Positions 22,954 through 36,649 of a stretch of DNA of 64,000 nucleotides are shown here, piece by piece; position 1 is the first letter of the stretch; every line of letters begins with the position of its first letter. Made by a program: the position numbers and the translations under genes. The stretch comes from Oreocharis arfaki (Eukaryota; Chordata; Aves; Passeriformes; Paramythiidae), in NCBI GenBank assembly GCA_013398015.1, contig VZRR01006745.1, positions 1,610,766 through 1,674,765 of the forward strand. The letters are read 5' to 3'. The notes beneath the pieces were generated by a model. The model searched no databases and was not told the DNA's origin. It was given only the letters and a program-made list of their open reading frames with translations.

Positions 22954-25900
22954 GACAAAACCAACCCACCCCAAACCACACATCAGCAGAGAGGGGAGAG
23001 CGGGGCTTCTGGAATATTGATTAGTCTTGGCACAGTGAAAGCAGGGTCACTTTCTTTGTTTTTCCCCTTAGACCACTTTCACGCTTTGTCAGTTCAGCTT
23101 CGTTAGAAATGCAAAAGCAGGATCCGGGAAGAATTGAAGGATCGCACACAGAGCAGGGGAGGCTGGAGCGCTTCTTCATTAGACATTCCAGACTGAACAT
23201 CTGAAAAGCCTAAACACAGTTATATAACACTATCCCGGTGCTTTTTAAAATAAACGATAAAATACCTGAGCATGCTGCTTTGTTCTAAAAACAGGCACGG
23301 TGTGAAGCTATCACGTATTTTCTAATTCTTAAAGACAGCTATTCCAGATCTCCTCTTCCCAGGGAGGGAAACCAGACCTATCTTTCAGAAGCAACTGGAG
23401 CATTATCAAGGAAAGAGGATCAGTTAGAAAAACATGATCAGTTATAATTCTTTGTATGCTTCTTGTAGATACTCAAAATACATGGTAAGACTTGCCTCTT
23501 GTTTGGCAATCTAAACTCACTGATAGCAAGCCCCATTCAGCCTGTTTCAACAGCACAGAATGAATGAATGAAGGGAAAAGTATAAAATATCCACTTCTGA
23601 GAAATAAATGGCTTTCAGTTTTTCTAGCGTTTCAAAGTATGCAATGTTGAAAAGGTATTTGCTGATGGGAATCAGGGGAATTCCCAAAGAAAGTTCACTT
23701 TTACAAGAACACTTCAATTTAAACATCGGTAAAGTCTGATTAAAATATTCCATAATTATATTTCAGTGCATCTTCCATGGGATTTAAAGTATTTCCATAG
23801 AAGACAAATATTGTGAATCGAAATTTATATAAACTTATCCTAAATATATAATTCATCTATATATATTCATCTCTAAAGATTTGTTTATAGATGGTGTTTA
23901 CATTTAAATTCTTTTCCTGAGAAGTCATTTTAAGTATACAGGAAAAAGAGTTATGGACTAGCCACACAAAGAATAGTTAGGTACAAAGAAAATTAAGAGC
24001 AGATTTACTTCCACGCAGTCAGAGTAATGGTTTTGCTAAAGTGTTTTCCAGTTTGTATGTGATTCAAATAATGATGTATAATGTAGAGAAAAATAATCTA
24101 ACAATCATTTCAAATGTGCTTATGATAGATGTAGGTTTGAGATTGATCTGTGTACCATGGAATCTCGATCTTCGGTATCTAACTTAAGCAAGAAAACATC
24201 GAAACTAACTTATTAATTGACTTTAAAAATGAAGAAAAAGCATTGACAGCTTGTGTTGCAAAGACAGAAAGACATGCTGCATTTCCTTGCACCTGATGTC
24301 TTAAATGTCTGTCTAATTTTTGGTTTTTGTGGTGCAGTTTTTGAATACTTTCACCACCTTTTCTGTTGATGGGGATCGAACTTTTAACTAACCTTTGCCC
24401 CCTAGCAATCTGCTCATTTGATCTTTCTTTTTGGAGTATGTCTTGCCTTCTGCAAAACCTCTCAGATAGTTCTGCCCTCTGCTCATATGAATAATAATGA
24501 TCCACTTGACTTAATGGGACAGGGTCAGGCCCCAAGTGAGGTGATCCAAAAGTATGTCATCATTTAATGCTTTCATTAATACTGGATTCTATGGGAAATG
24601 AGGATAATCCTGGGAGAGAATTAGCTATTCAGTGAGACAAAATGAAAATAAACAATTATCAGTCGGACAGCTCAGCTTAACCTCAGCAGTGATACTTTTA
24701 TTATCTCTCAGAGAACAACAGATTTTATTTCACAGCTCTTAGAAAAACAAAATATTAAGAGCTGTTATAGCAATATGTTCAAACTTTTCTGTCTTTTTTC
24801 CTCTCTCCTTCATCTTATGACATTCATTTATTTTACTGATTCCAACTTCTTACAGTATTGTACTTTATATTATAAAACCTTGTGTATTTTAGATACCCCT
24901 GGATAGCAAAAAAAGGAGTCAAATGAGCTCAAAACATGGTGTCACCCTGGAAGGCATGACATGTAATTAAAATGCATTGGAATTTCCCTTTAAAGATACA
25001 GTAGATTTAACAAGTTTAGTATGAAATATTTAACACGAGGACAAATTTAAAGTTATTGGCTGTGTTCTATCTGTAGCATTTTCAGCAGTGTTAGTTTCTA
25101 AGAAGAGCAATTTTGAAGCTAGACATGTTGTAGACTTTAGAAAGGATCAGCCAAGGCAAAGAATTTACAAAAACAATGTTATGTCTTGTGGAGTAACACA
25201 GAGTGCCAGCCATCAGTGCAACCACCAATTTTACATAGATGAAAAGATCTCTACATGCTTCAGGGTGGTATTTTTTTTTCCATAAAAATTGACAAGGAAT
25301 GACCTAAGGCCTGGATGAGCCTGTCTGTTTTGACATACTACCTCAGCATTCTAATCTGAGCTTTGAGTTCCAGTTTCAGCCCTTTGATAATGCCCACGGT
25401 GGCTGCAGAGCGGCGAAGTGCAGGTATAGTGTAAGGATTGGCTACGACTTGAACTTTGTCCTCCCAAGCAGTGTGGATTCAACCAGCTGAAATCATGTGT
25501 TGTGGCAAACCCAAGCCCTGTTTGGTTGTGGCAGACAAAAGTCACTGGATGTACTTTGCACAGTATCTGAGTGCTTTGTGAAATAAGTAAAGGTATTAGA
25601 GTGAAAGCTGCTGTTCCAACACAAAGTATTGTTATTTTCAGCTGACAAGAGCTATCAAACAAAAACCCAGGGAAGCCAGTTATAGCAAATGCAAAAAGTG
25701 GAAATGAAGCAACAAATTGTACAATCCTTTAATTTCCCAGATAGCAATAAATGTGGTATAAGGCTGCATAGATCCCAGCTGAAATAAGCTTTAACATTCG
25801 AAGAAACACAGGTTTCACATTGATAAGTCAGCACCATAAATTACCACTGGCTGAATATCTGAAGTGTTGGAGTTTTAGTTAGAAGCTCAGTGCAATACTG

Positions 25901-28440
25901 TCGATAACACAAGGGTAAAACTGGAGTAAAATTCTTGTGAATTTTACTTGTTTATTCATGGTAAATGGCATGTCTGTATGTCCCAGATTTCAATTAAGTT
26001 GGACAAAATAAGAAATTATATGACTCCCTTTCAAGCTCCAATCCAGCTTAGAACTGTTTATTACCGTTATACACTGCGGTGTCAGTGAAGCTGAATCTCT
26101 AAGAGGTCGAATTTAATCCATAGAAGTTAGCAAATATTTGGCAGAGCTAAGCCTTAGGCTCCTGAATATTTCCACAGAACAACGGCATGGTTTTCTTTCT
26201 GAGATGCTTGGTTGGCTCTTGTTCTTTTGAGCATGCTAAGATGAGTAGGAAAAATTGAGGTTTAGAGTTTGTTTCTTTTCTAATATCACAGGGAATTTGA
26301 TTTTGCCCAGCCAAATGTGAAAAAAGTACTGTATTTTCTATTAAGATTTGATGTGGAGGAAGTTATTACGTTGCTTTATTGAAGACATTGTGCTGTGATT
26401 TATATACTCGCATGTGCACTACAATCATCAGAAAGGACACAGGCTGTGTTCAGTTAGCAAGTACGAGGAGTAGCAGGAAAAGACCTGCAGATCCATAGCT
26501 GGTTCTGAGTATGGTGTTTGCAGAATCTGTGCATTAGGAGTGTTGGATTGAATTGCTTCATTTTGTGCCCCAAACACCTTTTAGTTCTTAGACTCTATGA
26601 TTTGATTTTGTTTCTCCTAAAGGAATCCAGTTCACCACTTCTAAGACCACTCCATGAAATGAATCAAATATGTCTTGGTCACTTTTAGAGGAAGCTTCCT
26701 CTACTGGTTATGCTGAACTTCAGTTTATTTTTGATATGTTGCAAACCACTGGGCAAGTTAATCTATTTGAAAAAAAAAAAAAGTGTTAAAATGTTCTGTC
26801 GATGGTAAGGATTAAATCATTTTAGACAATGTTACTATTCTGTCAAAAGAACATTTCTAAAGCAAAGGCTTTTTGAAAATCCTAAGATTAGGGTGAATGA
26901 CTGGTAGTACAGGCCAACCTAATCAGCAGCACTTCGATTTTTCAGTGACCTGTTTCTGTGTTTCTACTTAGTGTCCCATTACAGTCTTCACACTGCTCAC
27001 TCAAGCCAGCCAACAAATCCTCTTGGTCATTTTTATTCCTACATTTGGAGGTCTTGTGCCGTGAGAATAAATGTGATTTTACGCTTTTGAGCTCTGTCAG
27101 TAGTCAGTCGGAAGTTACACACAAAAAAGGCGGCATTCCTTTTCTGCTCTGTGAAAATTCCCAGCAGAGAAACACGAACCTTTAGTATCTCCACTCAGCA
27201 TCATGGGCTGTCTGGGCCTTAACACACACTGTATGTCTGACTGCAGCTGAATAGACAACCTTGTTTCCTTTCAACACAGGGAGTCAGATCAGCGCTCACT
27301 CTTGGGAGGAGGGGGAAGGGAAATGAAGTTATACCAGCAGAGGATGTGGCTCGTGAACTTTTCCCCTAACTGTCTTATCAAGGATGTGAATGTCTGTATG
27401 TACAATGGGGTGATTCTCACCGAAGAATAGGAAAGGTTGTCTAGGAAGGATTGGGGATAGGATGGGACTGTGTCATTGTAAGAAATCTAATGGGATCTCT
27501 TTGGTAGCCGATAGCATTTCAGATGCAAACGGCTGTACACTGTGGCTTCACTGGCTTTCCCACAGCCAGTGGCAACCACTTAAATGGGTGTCGAGGGAGA
27601 GACAGGTTCATTTGAAAAGTTAATACAGCATTGTGGCTAGTTACAAAAGAGCATGGCATTGGAGCCAGAAATTTTCTACTCCCTGTCGCTCAGGTCCCTC
27701 TTGGTTTCCTCTTCCTGATTTCTGCTTTTTTTAAAAACCTTTTCTCTGATCAGCTGCTAAACTTTGGTAGCTTGTGAATCGACAGAGCTACTGAGAGTGG
27801 CCTGGGGAAGCTCTGGCAGAGAGCACACACTGCCATGTCTACTTTAAATCATGACCTCCGATCCCTGCCTGTCGTGGTAGCAACAGAGCAATCATCCCAC
27901 ATGGGTGCTGCACCATTTGTGGTGTCCCACTGGCTGAACTGTTTTCTGTCTTAATTCCCAGACCTGCTGTTGAAGAAACCCATTTCTTGGATCTTGTGTT
28001 GTTGGATATTCTTTAAACAAGGTACAGGCTTATCACTAGCACATATGGTAACCTGTGCAACAGATTGGTCTCAGATTATTTTTTCCTTTTCCATTACTTT
28101 ATTTTTTTTTTTCTTGATGTGACCTCCTTACAAAGCAAAGGCAGATAGGTGAGAAACAAGACTAAAGAGGAATGGACATTCCTGAATTAGGATATGGTAT
28201 TATCTGCCTGAAGCACTTTTCATATAAAACATTGCTTTTCATTTGACATCTTTGTCAGTAGTTATTTTTATAATGAAACAATGATTTATCAGCTGTTTAA
28301 TACATCCTGGTTTGTTGTTAGCATAGCAAGTAAGATAAATACAGAGAAAACCACTTATTTGTACAAAGTTCATTTAAGGAAACTAATTTTTCTGGAGCAA
28401 TAAGCTAACGTAATTTTTAAATAGACATTTACTACTATGG

Positions 28441-28634
28441 AATCATAATTACTGCAATCAAGACACACAAAAATCTTTTGTAAAAATAATTATGATTTAA
28501 AAGTATGCAGCTCAAAGTTGCTGCTATAATAATGACTATAATAGCAACTGTTTAGCATTTGGACATTTTTTTGGCAGGAGGGCTTTGCATTGTTTATTGT
28601 GAGAAAGAAACAGGCTCTGAGAAAACATGCAAAT
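28441..28634. promoter_or_regulatory. Candidate non-coding regulatory cluster (TAATTA pair and octamer)
   Basis: An exact 11-bp inverted repeat, aatcataatta (28441-28451) and taattatgatt (28487-28497), holds two TAATTA homeodomain cores. A perfect octamer ATGCAAAT follows at 28627-28634. The segment has no repeat signature. This is motif-level evidence only; AT-rich DNA yields such motifs by chance. Confidence 0.25.
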
Positions 28635-31600
28635 TTTCAGCAAAGGAAAAAGCAGCATCAGGTTTGCAAAACAGTGGCAGAAAGTCTGTTTTGCTTCTAC
28701 GTCTTTAGTTCACATAGGCTAGGATGATTTAAAGTACTTAGGTTCTTTTGGAGGATCTCTGTTTAATATACCATGGAAGATCTCAAAATATCTGTTTCAT
28801 AGTATCCCTGGCATCCAGACACTCAGGCCGTGTGGTGGTCAGCATTTATTTTCTTGCTGTGTTTTTCATTCTGAAATTCCTTTCTCTGTTGGGATCCAGA
28901 GTTCACAGAACTCATTGCTAATCAGCAATTTGCTTAAAACAGGAATTGTCCTTTAATATTTATTACTCATTGTTCTTCTTGAAATGTGATCAAATGCCTG
29001 TCATCATATATATATAAAAATTAAGGATTAGATAGTGCGAACAAGTACGTTTCAAAGGAAAGACGGCATATCATTGGTGTGATATATTACCTCAATTTGT
29101 TCTGTCAGCACTCGTTTCTTCACTCAGCTTCTGAGAGGATATGGATATTATTGTTGTACAAAAGAAATTCAGATAATTAAAAATTAATTACAGTCATGAG
29201 AAAAGATACATTGAGTGGACATTTTAGTGCTGTCTTTCTGTAACAAGATGAAGGATTAATACACTGTACATTGTTTTTATTTAGGTTTGTGAGGCATGCA
29301 ATGAAAGCTTTTCTGACATATATTATAAATGCATCTATCGAAAGAAAACAAACAGTAGTCTTTTCATGCAGACAAGAAATTGTTAAAAGGAAGACGTAAA
29401 TCAAGTATCTCTCCCATAATACATCACCCTATCCCTCATTTACAGATTCACTACACATTACATGTCAGATTCGTTTTCATGCTGTTACTTACTCCACCTA
29501 TTCTGCTCCATTCTGAACTACCCCAAGACATATTAATTAAATGTCTTTGTCTCCCCTTGCCCACTTTTTCTTGGTAAAGCAACTACTCCACATGGTTTTG
29601 CAGGTTCACTGCTCTCCTCCCCCCTTTATTTCCATTAACTCTATCTCCACTTTTACTCTTTAGCCCACCACTAGTTTCCTTTGAGTTAGAGAATAATGTC
29701 TCAGGACAGGCCTTGTTTTCATTTGAATCAATGGATCCAAGTTTTGAGGGAAAGTTACACCATTATTTTGATGCTTAGACACCTGTTCCAAACCATTCCT
29801 TATTTTATGATCTTTCTTTGTATAGTCTCTAACACTCCTTTTCTCTCTCTTCTCTCATGTTATTTTCTCCCTTTTTTTGTCCTGCCATCTTTTTCTTTTT
29901 CTTTAGTTCACTGTATCGTCTTTTTCACCTTTATTTTTTACTTGTGTTCTTCTTACATCAGTTCTCAGTGGTTTGGGAAGCGGGATTGAAGGTCTCACTC
30001 GTACTGACGTGGACTCATGGAGGAGTTTGTGCCATGAACATGTAGTCTGAGACGTCTCTACAGATCGTGGATATGCACTAACACAGCTGCATGCTCACTG
30101 CCTAGTGAGAAACCTCTCCCTCCTCCAACTAAACAATGATAGAGGCTATGGACAGTGGAACAGATTTCCTTTTTCAAACTGCTAGGATGTCAATTCCTCC
30201 CTTCCAAACAGGGGTGTCTCTTCCGCCTACAGACTGCATGCAAAAAGGAAATTATTTTAATTAATTTGTTAAACCAAAGGGAATGTCAGAGCAAACAGCC
30301 AGATACCTTTCAAAACAAAAACATTTAGGCCAAAATAAGGGGAAATAAGAGACAATGGTTTTGAAATGCTGCTTTATACAAGTCTTTCACATGGCTCCAA
30401 AAATGTCTGTATTTCTTCCAGTTATGTCTACCACCTAGTGTTAACTTCAGAATGGTGATGTATTGGGTGCTTTGCTCAGCCACTCTGTGAATGGCTCCCT
30501 TTCACCAGAAGTCTCAGCTCACTCCATATGCAGGCAAAACTCCCAGTGAAGACAATGCGAGTCCAGGTCCCCTGACTCACATTTTGCTCAGGCAAAACCC
30601 CCATTGTCCAGTGAATGCTTTGCTCAATGAGCAGTGATTCATAAGTGCTGAATAGGAGCCCAGTCAGCTGTGCTTTGATATTATTTTCCTGATGATTCAT
30701 TAATTCTGTAAAATCATTATAAATTTCTTTGTAGAATCACCCAGTAATTTTTGTTTAGGCTGAACATTAAAAACACATCACCTGTGAGATGATGGCACTT
30801 TGGGAAAAGTATCCCTAAACCAGTATTTTGTCTGAGACTTCCTCCAGACTCAGGAATACGAGAGCATTTAATTCTTTGATCAGGATCCCGATAAATGATT
30901 GCAGGGCGAGTTCCAGTGATCCAATGACATAAAATAGCAGAATAAAATGAGAGATGAGTGAAATGAAATGATCACATCCAGTTGCTTTTGTCATGCTGTA
31001 TTCAAACAGTTTAAAACAAATCATGAGAACTTTTAAAAATCACAAGCTATTAAACTCTACAGTGGTTCAGTAATAAATGAGACTCAGAACTCCTGTTTGC
31101 ACAGAAAACATAAACGGTTGAAATCTTGTTTGACCATAGGAATAACATTTTACTTTGATGGACGTATATGAATATGAACACCATGAAAATCAAATGTGCT
31201 TCATCTCAGAGTAAATTTTTTTGGTTTGCTATTTCACCTATTTTATCAGGGATGTGTGAGGTGTTTCATTCCTTTCTTTCCTGATACCTAAAGGCTTTCT
31301 TAATGTAGCATAAAATAAATGTAAAATGCTACTTTTTTCACTTCCCCCTAATTTCACTGCTGTGAATTGTACAACAATGTAGTACAGAATTGTGCTTTAA
31401 ATAGATATGTAGCATAACCCTTAACATATTTCATTTTCATTACCAGAAACTCCAGGAACGCTCTCTAGCTGTAAGTCCCACCTTTCACAGACAAGTCCCT
31501 GCTCTGTAAAATGCGGACCAGTGATCCAGAAAGTGCAGCTCTCTGCCTATCAAAGAACTTTTCTTCATCCACATTAAAAATATTTAGCAGATATTCATTA

Positions 31601-32637
31601 AAAGTCCCACAAAGCCTCAAAAATGACAACACAGTGCAGGGGTCATGAATCACATTGTTTGTGTCAGATGAATGTATTAATAGAGAATGTATTAAATAGG
31701 AATATCTAGATAATCCTGGAAATCCATTTTGCCCAGTAATCCAAGATGGATGTCATCCAGGTACCCAATTTCCATCTATAGTTTCACTTTCATTTGGATT
31801 CTTGTATGAGAATATTTTAGGTATAGTATTTATATAGTGTATTTTGACACCCTTTATCCTGCCTCATGAGCTCTCTGTTGATGATTGTTTTCACTGGAGC
31901 GTTTTTACTTTACAGCTTTTTGAGGTGTTTTATTTACCCTAGATGTAATCTTTTCCTACTAGATTCCTGTAGTTGATGCAGTTTAATGTTCACAGGCCTT
32001 CTGCCCATCCCAAATGTTGGTTTCCTCAAGTTTCTTCAAGTAAACACAAACTAAGCTTGCAAATTTCCATACAAGTTTGAAAAGTAAAAATAAACTCAGA
32101 ATTAATTTTTTTACTGTGTCAGACAGTTTTCTGAACTTTTTCCTCTGAAGCCACACTGGTACACATAGAAGAACCTTTCACATCTCTTTTCATGAATTAT
32201 CTCTGTGTTGAAGCCCTTAAATTATTCACTTTTACTATTGTGATTATGTAGATTACAGTAAAAAAGTTGTCTCAGGAGGAGCACGAGAAATCTTTTAGCA
32301 TCCTCTTGAATTTTAAATTTTTTAAAAAAATTTACTACTTAACTGCTTTTCAGAGTCAAGTTTCAGCTCTGGGTTCCCAAGCACTGTTACAGCAATTTAC
32401 AGTCCTGTTCATTTTCTGAGAGCTTCACATAAGGGCCCTGCAAAAGGAACAAATTCAGTTCATGCAGTAGGGCATCAGATCAGGATAATACCCCCTCTCA
32501 GTCTCACGACCTCAGAACTATTCTCTTTGTTCTAGTACTTTTAACAGAGTACAATATAATAGGATACTCATACATCACATCTAGATGAGGTCTTACCACC
32601 CAGAATAAATAGCAATCTTCAAGCAGCAAGATAATCN

Positions 32638-32648
32638 TTTTTTTTTTT

Positions 32649-32680
<32 letters not shown>

Positions 32681-32722
32681 TTTCTTTTTCTTTTTCTTTT
32701 TCTTTTTCTTTTCTTTTTTCTT
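32638..32722. repeat. (CTTTTT)n microsatellite with preceding N
   Basis: A run of T leads into about ten CTTTTT units, ending TTTTCTTTTTTC. A single N at 32637 marks an unresolved base at its left edge. Minus-strand ORFs reading KEKEKE and KKKK here are artefacts. Confidence 0.95.
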
Positions 32723-34880
32723 CAAAATAAACAAAATCCTTTGTTTTTAAGTATTTAATTATGGATTCCACCAGATGCCAGATTAACTCTGAGTTAGAAG
32801 GTTCGTAATTTTTAATCATCATAAAAAGTAGCAGAAATTGTCCATTCTTCTAGTAGAGATTAATCAACATATTTCTACACTCTAATGATAAGATCACTTG
32901 TAGATAAAAATTTATAATTTTACTTGGCATTAGTATATGTCAGCATCTTTGACTGTGTTGAAAACTAGACATTTTGAGAAGCCATCACTGTGGAGGATCC
33001 TGTGAAAATTTTGCTAAGCAGATGATTTCAGTCTTGTTCACAAGATACTCTTCCATCTGAGAAAACATGTTAAGGTATCCACTGATTGTTTTGGGCATTT
33101 CTTAAGAAAAGATCTTTCAAAAAGTCTTCTACCCTCATGAATATTCTGTAGGTGGCCATTTGATCACATTATCTGCCAGGAAAAGTCCACAGAAGAGAGA
33201 CCTTTCCTGAAATCTGCATTTGCCTTTTATGAGCCTGTAAAATCTGCAATTTTGTTTTAAGAGCTATATGTGGCTTTTGAATGAATCCTTGACCAACCAG
33301 TGAGATTACTGGAATATAACCTGGGCTGCAAAGTCATCTACAGATTGTTTAGGTACTTTCCTATTTCAAAACTCCTCGTTGCTTTGTAGCTTGGACCAAA
33401 TCACAGAAGGATCCAACAAGCATTAGAGACATGTGACAAAAAAAGGGAGGAAGGTGGAGCTGCTGGTGGAAGTGTGGTCAGAGCTGAGAGAAGATGACCC
33501 TTTGGAAGAGCTATGGTCTTTGCTGGTCTCAACCAGCACCTCAGCTTAACTGGCATAGGATATATCAGTATTTCCAGAGAAGCAAAGGATGGCTCTGCAT
33601 GTTTACTTGCCCCTTCTTCCCACTATCAACAGATCAAAAAGTTCCTGAATGAAACAACAGTGAAATCTGAATTCTGACATAGAGTGAGTGCAATGTTGTG
33701 ATTCTAAACCCTGACTTCAATATTCAAAGAACCTATATGTGCTAATCTTGAAACTATTCTTCTCATGCTAAGGTCTTTGAAGTCTTTCACTCTCTGGACA
33801 AGAATGTTAGTTCTACCACAGGGCAGAGAAAGCAGACACAGTTTTACTTGGAATTAATGAGAGCAGCCAGACCTGAGGAGGTTATGTCCTGCCAACATTG
33901 CAATACTAATAATATCCTTCTATTTCTGAATTTGTTCCAAAACAATCAAAAAAGAGCCTTGCCCTTACTTACATTGCTTTTTCCTTTTCTAACAATGTAT
34001 GTAAGATCATTCCCTGACTTTTTTTCTATACACAAGCATGTGAAAGTCAGTACTTGCACTCATTTTTGAATCACAGGAACTCTGTGTAAACCACAAAACC
34101 TGTCAGCGATTACCCAAAAAGTTCTGAACTGATGGATTTGTAGCAGAAAAACCTTAAAAGGGATCATCAAAGAATAAATGCACTAGTACCACATTTATAT
34201 ACTATTTCTCTGTTTTTACTGTCACTGTGGTTTACTCACTTAAGTTGATAATGACATATGGAAAATGTTTTATACAGTGTTTTGAGACTCTTTGTATAGT
34301 ATTCTGTAGAATATTTGAACAAGAGTCTTGCAGACAGGAAAACATTAACTTCTCCCTCTAGGTACTCCTGCATTTTGATGCTGTAAATTCTAATAAGAGT
34401 GAAACAAAATTGTTTTTAGAAAAGTTTAATATTGCAATACTTTTGCCATAGATACTCTCATAACATTTTTGGAGAGACTGTTCAGAATAGCTACAGCACC
34501 ACTTTCAAACTAGACATTCTCCTGAGTTCAGAAAAGCTTCCAAACCTCTCACTTCCAGCATGTTAATCCATCAATGATTATATTACACACATGTGAAACT
34601 TAAGGGAGAAATCTCTCAGCTGCATTTTTGCAACCTCATTAATGTCGTTCTGCCTTTCCTTTTCATGCTTGCCTCTCCCTTTTGTTCACAAACGTGGTAA
34701 TGAGTGAAATCTTCTTGGTATGAATGTACAATGACTTTGCATAGTTAAAGTGGTTTTGTTTTCCTATTCTTCATTGTTTTCTTGATAAATCTGCACTTTG
34801 ATCTTGAAGCTGCCTTACCCCTGGCACAGCTCTGATTCTGGTGGTGCCTGTGGATTCTTTGTGAATGAAGAGTAAAAAGT

Positions 34881-34900
34881 TGAGTTTCATATGAAACTCA
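34881..34900. repeat. Perfect 20-bp palindrome
   Basis: The sequence tgagtttcatatgaaactca equals its own reverse complement. It contains a CATATG E-box flanked by GTTTC/GAAAC half-sites. Confidence 0.9.
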
Positions 34901-36034
34901 TGAAAACACATGAAAATGTGGGAGTTGTTATTCAGATGAAGAATAGAAATTTGCTGTTCTCTTTAAAAAAAGAAAATGTATCCTCTGAGTAACCTCAGAG
35001 AAAAAACCATTACATTTCGCACAGCTTGCACTAAGAGTTACGAATTTCTTCCCAGAGCTATTGTGAAGAAATTTCATATAAAACTTAGGTGCAAGTCAGC
35101 TGGAAGAGTGAAACTGGATTGAAACAGCTGTCCCAGTATTTCTCATCATTATGATATCTTCTATCAAAGTTTAAAAACAGGACAATCAAAACAACTTCAG
35201 AAAAACCTCTATTTTCCTCAGATCTCTTTCAATTTGAAGTCCTAATTACATTACAACAGTGAAAACAGACAATTCAGATTATTAGAATTTCTTTTGCCAC
35301 AGAGGTTTTGTGTGACATCCTATTCCTACAGAATGCAGCCTGCTCAGTGGCAGGGAGCTGGTGACTAAGGGGTCAGGGAGAGTTGTTTTTCTTAAGCACT
35401 GCATTACAGGGGTACACTTCAGAGGCATTTTAATAACTAGCAATGATTTGAGATACACCACAATGAGAAAATAAAAACTGAAAACGCAGTAAGAAAAAAA
35501 ATTAGACATTTTTAAACTAGATTTCTCCTCCTAGGATCTTTTTTCAAGTTGAGAAAAAATATTCCCATCAGCTGTTGTGGGTTTAGAAATGCTTAATTTT
35601 TGAGGGAAAAGGCAGTGGAACCCCCACAAAGATCTTTTTATTCAGAGCTTTTGCACTAGAATAATAAATACAGCTCATACCTATGGCATGATATGGTCGT
35701 GCTGCTTCTTATTTTTCATTCTGTATTTGTGTTTACAAAGGTTGATGTGTTGGCACAGCAGGAATCTTATGTTTGCCCTCTAGCCATATACACTCCTGGG
35801 TCATACAGGCAGCCACACTGGGAGCTCCCTGGTACCCTGCCAAAAACCTCAATCCTGCAATCAAAAGCAATATTTTCTTCATGGACAAGAGGTAATTCAG
35901 TCTCTGCACATGTTTAGTTTGGTCCTAGTGTGATGAGCAGTTTAGAAAGCACTCTGTATTTGCCTGGCCATTTCATAACTCCACATGGACAGCGGAGCCA
36001 GAATGCTCACAGGGATGTGTGTTCCAGGTACTTA

Positions 36035-36649
36035 TCACCATGACTGTGGCATCTGCAAGTTCTGAGTACTCAAAAATCCACATTTGACTGTGTATATCAG
36101 GAGGTTTGGTTTCTGACTACGAGGCCAGATTACACTGGGCTGCAAACTACAGGGTCCTGTGTGTGGTAGATTGTGCCAAGATCCGGCCATGGCTTCGTTG
36201 TGCTGAGACTGACATACTGGGAGACTAAGGACAAGGAGTTCTTTTAAAAGAAATACAAGAAATATACATTTATTTTTATATGGATTTAATGTCTGATGAC
36301 AACTGTTGAAGAGCCTCAGCAGGCTAAGCCCAGCCTGATGATATCTCGTTGGGATGGCCTGATAATGAAGGGAGATAAAGCATCTCTTAGAATCCAGATA
36401 GCACCCAGGTCCCCAGGGCGGGTTGGGCCTTTTGTGCTTTTTAACCACAGTAAAGAGACAGACTGTGCCCCGAAGGGCTTTTTGTCTGAAGACATAGGAT
36501 AAAGTAGGTTGTACCAAACAAATCAATTTGTTGGGGAATTGGCTCAGCTGTAACATTTGTATGGAATGCACTCTCTGTCTTTTCTTCTGCTGTCTGGAGA
36601 CTGGGGAGGAAGTACCTTTAAAAGAAATACAGGGATGGGAAACAGCCAC
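36035..36649 (-). other. Unrecognised long ORF (204 codons from a non-ATG codon)
   Basis: The frame is open for 204 codons on the minus strand but begins with GTG; the first ATG is at about residue 32, leaving 173 residues. No domain is recognised. The translation has a short hydrophobic stretch near KCIFLVFLLKELLVLSLPVC and many scattered prolines and cysteines, typical of unselected sequence. It follows another long minus-strand ORF (36889-37428) by 240 bp. It could be a chance ORF, part of a decayed element, or a lineage-specific transcript. Confidence 0.15.

Larger units (their letters stand above)
22954..36034. other. SLC1A3 upstream flank, no gene recognised
   Basis: This is AT-rich sequence without a recognisable exon. 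The longest ORF (minus 24179-24535, 118 codons) has no family signal. Noted inside it are a homeodomain-type inverted repeat and octamer at 28441-28634, a CTTTTT microsatellite with an N (32637-32722), and a 20-bp palindrome at 34881. I did not find RANBP3L, the mammalian neighbour on this side. Confidence 0.6.

Noticed and set aside
24179..24535. 118-codon minus-strand ORF with charged translation
   Set aside because: No family match, no splice or promoter context; probably chance.
32504..32822. Minus-strand ORFs with poly-K and KEKEKE stretches
   Set aside because: They translate the T-run and CTTTTT microsatellite and include an N; not coding.
35570..35700. Sequence opening TGTTGTGGGTTTAGAAATGC that resembles the start of an LTR
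   Set aside because: Only the first bases look LTR-like; no matching end, promoter or target duplication could be found.
36222..36640. Two similar segments around TTTAAAAGAAATACA (36240s and 36612s)
   Set aside because: Similarity is limited to about 35 bases and is not enough to call a repeat.
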